Shown here in pieces: positions 58,257-64,000 of a stretch of 64,000 nt of DNA. The stretch comes from Atlantibacter sp. RC6. Lineage in GTDB: Bacteria; Pseudomonadota; Gammaproteobacteria; Enterobacterales; Enterobacteriaceae. The stretch is taken from contig NZ_JACHZE010000005.1 of the NCBI RefSeq assembly GCF_014193285.1, forward strand, positions 186,001-250,000. The letters run 5' to 3'. The notes beneath the pieces are model-generated. The model made no database searches and was not told the DNA's origin. It saw only the letters and a list, made by a program, of their open reading frames with translations. The translations under genes were made by a program, and so were the position numbers. The stretch's first letter is position 1, and each line of letters starts with the position of its first letter.

Positions 58257-58396
58257 CGCGTCGGGGCTGGCTGAAGCGGCGTTGGCGCGTAAAAACCGCT
58301 AACAAAGTCATTCGCAAAGTCGGATGCCAGCCCAACCGCCATTTGCTATAGTAAGGCACTTTTTTTTCACTTCATCACGGATGTCGTTGTTTTACC

Positions 58397-59608
58397 ATGA
58401 AGACCACTCTCTCCGTACGTTTCGCTAAGCGCATCGCGCTCACCACAGCGCTGGCCGTTGCGGCACTCTCCACCGCTCATGCCGACGACCTGAATATTAA
58501 AACGATGATCCCAGGCGTTCCGCAAATCGATGCCGAGTCCTACATCCTGATTGATTACAACTCTGGCAAAGTGCTGGCGGAGCAAAACGCGGATGTGCGC
58601 CGCGACCCTGCAAGCCTGACCAAAATGATGACCAGCTACGTCATCGGCCAGGCGATGAAGGCAGGAAAATTCAAAGAATCTGACCTGGTGACCATTGGCA
58701 ACGACGCATGGGCCACCGGTAACCCGGTATTTAAAGGCTCCTCGCTGATGTTCCTGAAACCTGGCATGCAGGTTCCGGTTTCTCAGCTGATCCGCGGCAT
58801 CAACCTGCAATCCGGCAACGACGCCTGCGTGGCGATGGCGGATTACGTTGCGGGCAGCCAGGACGCGTTCGTCGGGCTGATGAACAATTACGTTAACGCG
58901 CTGAACCTGAAAAACACCCACTTCCAGACTGTTCACGGCCTGGATGCCGATGGCCAGTTCAGCTCCGCGCGCGATATGGCGCTGATCGGCCAGGCACTGA
59001 TCCGCGACGTGCCGAACGAATACACCATCTACAAAGAAAAAGAGTTCACCTTTAACGGCATCCGCCAGACCAACCGCAACGGTCTGCTGTGGGACAATAG
59101 CCTGAACGTGGACGGCATCAAAACCGGCCATACTGACAAAGCGGGCTACAACCTGGTCGCGTCTGCCACCGAAGGCCAGATGCGTCTGATCTCCGCCGTG
59201 ATGGGCGGCCGCACCTTTAAAGGCCGCGAAGCGGAAAGCAAAAAGCTGCTGACCTGGGGCTTCCGTTTCTTTGAAACCGTGAACCCGATTAAAGCCGGTA
59301 AAGAATTCGCCTCCGAGCCCGCCTGGTTTGGCGATCACGATCGCGCGTCGCTGGGCGTTGACAAAGACGTCTACCTGACCATTCCGCGTGGCCGCATGAA
59401 AGATCTGAAGGCCAGCTACGTGCTGAACAACAGCGAGTTGCACGCGCCGCTGGCGAAAAACCAGGTGGTCGGCACCATCAACTTCCAGCTGGACGGCAAA
59501 ACCATCGAGCAGCGTCCGCTGGTGGTGCTGGAGCAGATTGAAGAAGGCAATTTCTTCGGCAAAATCATTGATTACATCAAGCTGATGTTCCATCACTGGT
59601 TTGGATAA
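58397..59608 (+). CDS. dacA: D-alanyl-D-alanine carboxypeptidase PBP5
   Basis: Trims the terminal D-Ala of pentapeptides and so maintains cell shape. 403 residues: signal peptide cleaved after AHA (29), catalytic Ser73-x-x-Lys76 in SLTK, SGN at 139-141, KTG at 242-244. These equal mature S44, S110 and K213 of E. coli PBP5. The C-terminus ends in an amphipathic membrane anchor ([16 protein letters not shown]). Own terminator follows. Confidence 0.98.
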   Translation: MKTTLSVRFAKRIALTTALAVAALSTAHADDLNIKTMIPGVPQIDAESYILIDYNSGKVLAEQNADVRRDPASLTKMMTSYVIGQAMKAGKFKESDLVTIGNDAWATGNPVFKGSSLMFLKPGMQVPVSQLIRGINLQSGNDACVAMADYVAGSQDAFVGLMNNYVNALNLKNTHFQTVHGLDADGQFSSARDMALIGQALIRDVPNEYTIYKEKEFTFNGIRQTNRNGLLWDNSLNVDGIKTGHTDKAGYNLVASATEGQMRLISAVMGGRTFKGREAESKKLLTWGFRFFETVNPIKAGKEFASEPAWFGDHDRASLGVDKDVYLTIPRGRMKDLKASYVLNNSELHAPLAKNQVVGTINFQLDGKTIEQRPLVVLEQIEEGNFFGKIIDYIKLMFHHWFG

Positions 59609-59661
59609 AAATTGAACACTTGAAAGTGTGATTTACGTCCCCATATACTAGGTATCAAAAC

Positions 59662-59694
59662 AACTCCCGCTCAGGCGGGAGTTATTATTTTTTA
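59662..59694 (+). terminator. Intrinsic terminator of dacA
   Basis: AACTCCCGC (59662-59670) pairs with GCGGGAGTT (59675-59683), followed by a T-rich tract. Confidence 0.88.
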
Positions 59695-59712
59695 TCCAAT
59701 GCTGGAGCTGAC

Positions 59713-59976
59713 ATGAAAACCAAACTTAACGAGCTGCTTGAATTCCCGACGCCCTTTACTTACAAAGTGATGGGTCTGGCGAAGCCGGAGTTGGTTGATA
59801 TGGTCGTTGAGGTAGTTCAGCGCCATGCGCCTGGTGATTACACGCCGCAGGTAAAACCAAGCAGCAAGGGAAACTACCACTCCGTTTCTATCACCATTAA
59901 CGCCACGCACATTGAGCAGGTAGAAACCCTGTACGAAGAGTTAGGCAATCTCGAAATCGTGCGTATGGTGCTGTAA
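59713..59976 (+). CDS. ybeD: DUF493 protein YbeD
   Basis: A small conserved cytoplasmic protein (87 residues, [20 protein letters not shown]) with a ferredoxin-like, ACT-like fold known from the E. coli structure. Biochemical role unknown; the gene almost always accompanies lipB in gamma-proteobacteria. Start ATG 59713 has GGAGCTGAC upstream. Terminator follows before lipB. Confidence 0.94.
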   Translation: MKTKLNELLEFPTPFTYKVMGLAKPELVDMVVEVVQRHAPGDYTPQVKPSSKGNYHSVSITINATHIEQVETLYEELGNLEIVRMVL

Positions 59977-59982
59977 TCCCCG

Positions 59983-60005
59983 ACCCGGCCTCTGGCCGGG
60001 TTTGT
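59983..60005 (+). terminator. Intrinsic terminator of ybeD
   Basis: ACCCGGCC (59983-59990), loop TCT, GGCCGGGT (59994-60001), followed by a short T-rich run; moderate strength. Confidence 0.75.
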
Positions 60006-60073
60006 TGTCTTCAGGTCCATCCGGCCCTGCTGTGTTATACTCCCCGCCACCTTTTCCCTCCGGAGACGCAGTC

Positions 60074-60727
60074 TTGTTTCAGGAAACCATTCTTATCCGC
60101 CAACTGGGTTTGCAGCCCTACGAGCCCATTTCGCAGGCAATGCATGATTTTACCGACAACCGCGACGCCGACACGCCTGATGAAATCTGGCTGGTTGAGC
60201 ATCAGCCGGTGTTTACCCAGGGACAGGCCGGTAAGGCGGAACATGTTTTAATGCCGGGCGATATCCCGGTGATCCAAAGCGATCGCGGCGGCCAGGTCAC
60301 CTATCACGGGCCAGGGCAACAGGTGATGTACGTAATGCTCAATCTGAAGCGCCGCAAGCTGGGGGTACGCGATCTGGTCACCCTGCTGGAACAAACCGTG
60401 GTTAACACCCTGGGCGAGCTGGATATCGAAGCCCATCCCCGCGCCGATGCACCTGGAGTTTATGTTGGCGCGAAGAAAATCTGCTCGCTGGGCTTACGCA
60501 TCCGTAAAGGCTGCTCGTTCCACGGCCTGGCGCTGAACATCAATATGGATTTAGCGCCGTTTCTGCGCATCAACCCGTGCGGCTATGCGGGTATGGAGAT
60601 GACCCAGGTAAGCGCTTACCGTGACGGCGCGACGATCGATACCGTTAATCCGTTGCTGCTGAAGCATGCCCTGGCGCTGCTGGGGAACCCGCCGGTGGAA
60701 ATGGTCAACGAGCCGCTGCGCAAATAA
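60074..60727 (+). CDS. lipB: Octanoyltransferase LipB
   Basis: Transfers octanoate from acyl carrier protein to lipoyl domains, the first step of de novo lipoylation. I start at TTG 60074 ([18 protein letters not shown]) behind CCGGAGACG, giving 217 residues and alignment with E. coli LipB (213), which also begins at TTG. The active-site segments are [23 protein letters not shown] (Lys) and NPCGYAGM (Cys nucleophile). K-12 has the LysR gene ybeF between lipB and lipA; here only 198 non-coding bases separate them. Confidence 0.95.
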   Translation: MFQETILIRQLGLQPYEPISQAMHDFTDNRDADTPDEIWLVEHQPVFTQGQAGKAEHVLMPGDIPVIQSDRGGQVTYHGPGQQVMYVMLNLKRRKLGVRDLVTLLEQTVVNTLGELDIEAHPRADAPGVYVGAKKICSLGLRIRKGCSFHGLALNINMDLAPFLRINPCGYAGMEMTQVSAYRDGATIDTVNPLLLKHALALLGNPPVEMVNEPLRK

Positions 60728-60925
60728 ACAGGGCTGTAACCTGTGCAAGGGCACAAAATAACAACCATTTTACAATTCTGTTCCCTTTTTACCTGCGGTG
60801 AGGCTGCTTTACCGCAGAGAGTAATGATATACTGCGTAGTGTTAATTCAAAAATAGTTGATAAATACAACACTTACTTGAATTGAGACGCTTTCCTTCGT
60901 TATCCGCAACTGGAACACGCATGCT

Positions 60926-61891
60926 ATGAGTAAACCCATCGTGATGGAACGCGGCGTTAAATACCGCGACGCCGACAAAATGGCCCTTATCCCGGTAAAA
61001 AACGTGGCGACAGAGCGAGAAGCGCTGTTAAGAAAGCCGGAATGGATGAAAATCAAACTTCCTGCTGACTCAACGCGTATTCAGGGCATCAAAGCAGCCA
61101 TGCGTAAAAACGGCCTGCATTCGGTGTGTGAAGAGGCTTCCTGCCCTAACCTCGCCGAATGCTTTAACCACGGTACCGCCACCTTTATGATCCTGGGCGC
61201 TATCTGCACCCGTCGCTGCCCGTTCTGCGACGTGGCCCATGGCCGCCCGATGGCCCCAGATGCGAACGAACCGCAAAAACTGGCGCAGACTATTGCCGAT
61301 ATGGCGCTGCGTTATGTGGTGATCACCTCCGTTGACCGTGACGATTTACGTGACGGCGGCGCGCAGCATTTTGCCGATTGCATTACCGCAATCCGCGAGA
61401 AAAGCCCGAACATTAAAATCGAGACCCTGGTGCCCGACTTCCGTGGTCGTATGGACAAGGCGCTCGATATTCTTAACGCCACGCCGCCGGATGTGTTCAA
61501 CCACAACCTGGAGAACGTGCCGCGTATCTACCGCCAGGTGCGTCCGGGCGCGGATTACAACTGGTCGCTGAAGCTGCTGGAGCGGTTTAAAGAGGCGCAT
61601 CCGGACATCCCGACCAAATCCGGTTTGATGGTTGGTCTGGGTGAAACCAACGCAGAAATCATCGAAGTAATGCGCGATTTGCGCCGCCACGGCGTCACCA
61701 TGTTGACGCTGGGCCAGTACTTGCAGCCAAGCCGCCACCACCTGCCGGTGCAGCGCTACGTCAGCCCTGATGAGTTTGATGAGATGAAAGCCGAAGCGAT
61801 GGCGATGGGCTTTACCCATGCCGCCTGCGGTCCGTTCGTCCGCTCGTCTTATCATGCGGATATGCAGGCCAAAGGCGAAGAAGTGAAGTAA
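60926..61891 (+). CDS. lipA: Lipoyl synthase LipA
   Basis: Radical-SAM enzyme that inserts two sulfur atoms into octanoyl groups; its auxiliary cluster is sacrificed as sulfur source. 321 residues. Auxiliary-cluster cysteines lie in [13 protein letters not shown], the radical-SAM motif in CTRRCPFC, and the C-terminal Ser ligand in FVRSSYHAD. Start ATG 60926. Ends at a bidirectional terminator shared with tatE. Confidence 0.98.
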   Translation: MSKPIVMERGVKYRDADKMALIPVKNVATEREALLRKPEWMKIKLPADSTRIQGIKAAMRKNGLHSVCEEASCPNLAECFNHGTATFMILGAICTRRCPFCDVAHGRPMAPDANEPQKLAQTIADMALRYVVITSVDRDDLRDGGAQHFADCITAIREKSPNIKIETLVPDFRGRMDKALDILNATPPDVFNHNLENVPRIYRQVRPGADYNWSLKLLERFKEAHPDIPTKSGLMVGLGETNAEIIEVMRDLRRHGVTMLTLGQYLQPSRHHLPVQRYVSPDEFDEMKAEAMAMGFTHAACGPFVRSSYHADMQAKGEEVK

Positions 61892-61919
61892 CAGTTTGTT
61901 ACGTTAGAATCTGCAGACC

Positions 61920-61953
61920 ATAAAAAACCGGCTTCTTTGAGCCGGTTTTTTTC
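61920..61953. terminator. Bidirectional terminator between lipA and tatE
   Basis: AACCGGCT (61926-61933) pairs with AGCCGGTT (61940-61947), with A and T runs on both sides. Confidence 0.88.
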
Positions 61954-61977
61954 TACCATAACGTCTGGTCGCTGCAA

Positions 61978-62181
61978 TTAGTCTTTATGAGCAATGCGTT
62001 CGCCGGTCGCGTCGTTGGCAGCAGTGGTTTTCGCCGCGTTTTCATCATCGTTCATGGCTTTTTTGAAGCCTTTGATGGCTGCACCCAGGTCACCACCCAG
62101 CGTACGTAACTTTTTGGTTCCAAACAGCAGAACCACCAGTGCGGCAACTACCAGCAGTTTGGTAATACTAATCTCACCCAT
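61978..62181 (-). CDS. tatE: Twin-arginine translocase subunit TatE
   Basis: A 67-residue TatA paralogue: one transmembrane helix ([20 protein letters not shown]), the conserved [13 protein letters not shown] hinge and an amphipathic helix, then an acidic tail. It partly substitutes for TatA in Tat export. I start at ATG 62181, with AGGTAAG upstream; the reading from 62235 adds 18 residues that would spoil the N-terminal topology. Confidence 0.95.
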   Translation of the reverse strand: MGEISITKLLVVAALVVLLFGTKKLRTLGGDLGAAIKGFKKAMNDDENAAKTTAANDATGERIAHKD

Positions 62182-62307
62182 ACTTACCTTCTTAATAAAC
62201 AGGCGCCGGAATGGCAGCCGAAAAGCCAGACTCAATTAACGGTTATTTGAGCCGGACGTACAATAGCAATCTGTAACAAGGTGAATCAAGCTTTGTCTAA
62301 AAAATCG

Positions 62308-63096
62308 TCACAATAGCGTCGGCGGCGCGAAGCGGCGATGCTTCAGGACCGGCAGTTTATCGCGCGCTTCCTTTAAACGTTCAGCTGTCACGTCTGTTAC
62401 AATCAGCGCCGGGCTTTCCGCCCCGGCGGCGATGGTCACGCCAAGCGGATCAATCACCCGGCTTTGACCAATATTCTTGTTGCCGCACTCCCCGGCGGCA
62501 ACCACATAGCACGTGCTGTCCAGGGCGCGGGCGGCCAACAGCGTTGACCAGTGGTGCTCTTTTAACGCGCCGCGCACCCATGCGGTTGGCAGAACCAATA
62601 CTTCGGCACCGGCTAGCGCCAGGCTCAGGGCCATTTCCGGGAAGCGCAGATCGTAGCAGGTCATCATGCCGACCTTCATACCGGCCACTTCCACCAGCGG
62701 CCCGACTGCTGCCCCTGCATCCACCAGACGCGATTCCTGCATCGAGAATGCATCATACAGATGAATCTTTTGGTAAACCGCGACAATCTCCCCATTTCGC
62801 AATGCGATTTGGGTGTTCGCCGCGCGCCCGGCGGTGGTCGGCACATGAATCGTGAGAAACGTGGTCATTTCGTTGCCAAGGCTCGCCTGGCACAGCGCGC
62901 TAACGAAGCTCCCGTCCAGCGCCTGCGCGGAATTGACCGACATGTCCGGGTCGTTGTCATCCCGCGCCAGCAGCGCTTCCGGCAGTACCAGCAGCTCAAC
63001 GCCCGCCGCCTGCGCCTGATGCATATAGTCGATGCAGATCCCGACATTTTTGACGCTGTCGGAGGTGACTGCAAACTGCCCCGCCGCTACTTTCAT
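62308..63096 (-). CDS. ybeM: Deaminated glutathione amidase (Nit1-like, YbeM), full length
   Basis: A nitrilase-superfamily amidase that hydrolyses deaminated glutathione, a side product of aminotransferases. 262 residues from ATG 63096 ([17 protein letters not shown]), with AGGAGCG upstream. Catalytic triad: Glu in VLPEALLA, Lys in YQKIHLYD, Cys in [13 protein letters not shown]. coli K-12, as I recall, has only a truncated copy; this one looks intact. Divergent from crcB. Confidence 0.93.
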   Translation of the reverse strand: MKVAAGQFAVTSDSVKNVGICIDYMHQAQAAGVELLVLPEALLARDDNDPDMSVNSAQALDGSFVSALCQASLGNEMTTFLTIHVPTTAGRAANTQIALRNGEIVAVYQKIHLYDAFSMQESRLVDAGAAVGPLVEVAGMKVGMMTCYDLRFPEMALSLALAGAEVLVLPTAWVRGALKEHHWSTLLAARALDSTCYVVAAGECGNKNIGQSRVIDPLGVTIAAGAESPALIVTDVTAERLKEARDKLPVLKHRRFAPPTLL

Positions 63097-63201
63097 CGTG
63101 CGCTCCTGAAGGGTTAGCGTGATTGCTCTCACAATCATAGCCATAAGTATGCCCTCAGCGGTACACTCTTTGCTTTGATCCAAACGATACAAGGCATTCA
63201 T

Positions 63202-63585
63202 GTGATTAATATTGCCATTGCAGTTTTTCTTGGCGGCGGGTTGGGCAGCCTTGCCCGTTGGTTACTCAGTTTACGCCTGAACCCCATGCATCACGCGATC
63301 CCCATCGGCACCCTGACGGCTAACCTGATTGGCGCCTTTATCATCGGCGCGGGCCTCGCCTGGTTTAACCGCATGAGCCATATCGATCCGATGTGGAAAT
63401 TGCTGATTACCACTGGCTTTTGCGGCGGATTAACCACCTTTTCCACCTTTTCGGCGGAAGTGGTGTTTTTGCTCCAGGACGGGCGATTCGGCTGGGCGGC
63501 GCTTAACGTGGTGGTGAATCTGTTGGGGTCATTTATGATGACCGCCGTCGCATTTTGGTTATTTTCTCAACTTAGCGCCCGCTAA
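63202..63585 (+). CDS. crcB: Fluoride channel Fluc/CrcB
   Basis: A small dual-topology membrane protein (127 residues, four helices) that exports fluoride as a dimer. Diagnostic segments: [11 protein letters not shown] and [15 protein letters not shown], with the pore phenylalanines. GTG 63202 gives [16 protein letters not shown] and exactly the E. coli length; the reading from 63175 overlaps the ybeM promoter area. I see no fluoride riboswitch in the short upstream gap. Confidence 0.95.
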   Translation: MINIAIAVFLGGGLGSLARWLLSLRLNPMHHAIPIGTLTANLIGAFIIGAGLAWFNRMSHIDPMWKLLITTGFCGGLTTFSTFSAEVVFLLQDGRFGWAALNVVVNLLGSFMMTAVAFWLFSQLSAR

Positions 63586-63656
63586 CGCCGCCGTCTTAAT
63601 ATTGGCTTAATCTTTCCCTGCAACGATGGCGCAAAAGCCCGTTGTGAGGAAATGTG

Positions 63657-63743
63657 ATGAGAGAGTATGTACAAAGCGGTAGCGCGCTGCTGTTTACAGC
63701 GTTAGTGGTGGCGAGCTTTCTGAAAATCTATCTGTTTTACTGA
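63657..63743 (+). CDS. Candidate 28-residue small membrane protein
   Basis: ATG 63657, preceded by GAGGA at good spacing, opens MREYVQSGSALLFTALVVAS followed by FLKIYLFY and a TGA. The composition is that of a single membrane helix with short charged ends (Arg2, Glu3, Lys23), like many known enterobacterial small proteins. It lies between crcB and cspE with a terminator just after. I do not recognise it; there is no proof of expression. Confidence 0.5.
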   Translation: MREYVQSGSALLFTALVVASFLKIYLFY

Positions 63744-63761
63744 TCGCCCAAATCGGACGCA

Positions 63762-63790
63762 AAAAAAACCCGCACTTAAGCGGGTTTTGT
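63762..63790. terminator. Terminator of cspE (and of the small ORF)
   Basis: AACCCGC pairs with GCGGGTT around ACTTAA (63768-63787). The minus-strand reading ends in a run of eight U, fitting cspE; the plus-strand reading has a shorter T run. Confidence 0.85.
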
Positions 63791-63809
63791 ATTCTTGCTG
63801 AACGCCGAA

Positions 63810-64000
63810 TCAGATAGCGATTACGTTAGCAGCAGAAGGGCCTTTGGCACCGTTAGTGATTTCGAACTCTACACGCTGACCTTCAGCCAGAGTTTTGAAA
63901 CCATTGCTCTGGATCGCAGAGAAGTGTACGAACACGTCTTTGCTGCCGTCTTCCGGAGTAATGAAACCGAATCCTTTGGACTCATTAAACCACTTAACGT
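63810..64000 (-). CDS. cspE: Cold-shock-family RNA chaperone CspE, partial
   Basis: The last 62 codons of CspE are present; the first few residues lie beyond the right edge. The sequence has RNP1 KGFGFI and RNP2 VFVHFSAI and ends SAANVIAI. CspE melts RNA hairpins, acts as a transcription antiterminator and is expressed constitutively. The neighbour crcB matches the E. coli order. Confidence 0.95.
   Translation of the reverse strand, partial: VKWFNESKGFGFITPEDGSKDVFVHFSAIQSNGFKTLAEGQRVEFEITNGAKGPSAANVIAI

Noticed and set aside
63097-63201. Fluoride riboswitch ahead of crcB
   Set aside because: The gap to ybeM is about 105 bases and I could not recognise the crcB-motif pseudoknot.

Overview
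The window is chromosomal DNA from a member of the Enterobacteriaceae. Nearly every gene has an obvious E. coli counterpart, and the order follows the E. coli pxp/phr - kdp - speF - pgm - fur - nag - asnB - gln/met/leu tRNA - glt - leuS - mrd/dac - lip - cspE segment. Several details point away from E. coli K-12 and towards a Klebsiella/Enterobacter/Kosakonia-like genome: cobD is present beside nadD and cobC, NagE has a Klebsiella-like membrane domain, YbgA is a long DUF523-DUF1722 protein, YbeM is full length, and chiPQ, hscC/rihA, ybeF and the rhsC cluster are missing. Genus assignment is inference.

Layout. 1-3867 (minus): pxpC (partial), pxpB, ybgI, phrB and ybgA, tightly packed. 3925-4606 (minus): a compact type III toxin-antitoxin locus of TenpIN type. 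It sits where K-12 carries the rhsC element and is the most notable accessory feature. 4718-4924: ybfA. 5127-13447: KdpE box and promoter, kdpFABC potassium pump, kdpDE sensor system, then a lipoprotein with a TolA C-terminal-like domain. 13448-17806: long leader with the ornithine-sensing peptide speFL, then speF-potE. 17863-22869: pgm, seqA, ybfF, ybfE, fldA, fur. 23172-23786: an AT-rich regulator gene in the slot that holds chiPQ in E. coli. 23857-34027: glnS, the divergent nagE / nagBACD cluster with NagC and CRP sites, and asnB. 34276-34948: seven tRNA genes (Met, Leu, Gln, Gln, Met, Gln, Gln).

35042-42035: ubiF (minus), then miaB, ybeZ, ybeY, ybeX and lnt. 42389-45648: gltIJKL glutamate/aspartate transporter, with the SroC small RNA between gltI and gltJ and a C/A-rich GcvB-type target in the leader. 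45698-53041: ybeL, leuS-lptE-holA-nadD, cobD and cobC. 53281-59608: rsfS, rlmH, mrdA, mrdB, rlpA and dacA, the lateral-wall and septal peptidoglycan cluster. 59713-61891: ybeD, lipB, lipA. 61978-64000: tatE, ybeM, crcB, a candidate 28-residue membrane peptide, and cspE, which is cut by the window edge.

Most of the window is ordinary conserved core. The accessory or unusual items are the type III toxin-antitoxin locus, the TolA-III-like lipoprotein, the regulator between fur and glnS, the DUF523-DUF1722 YbgA, the alternative NagE, and covarying differences between the two tRNA-Met copies. Gene identities, and all statements about E. coli or Salmonella counterparts, rest on remembered family sequences; no database search was run.
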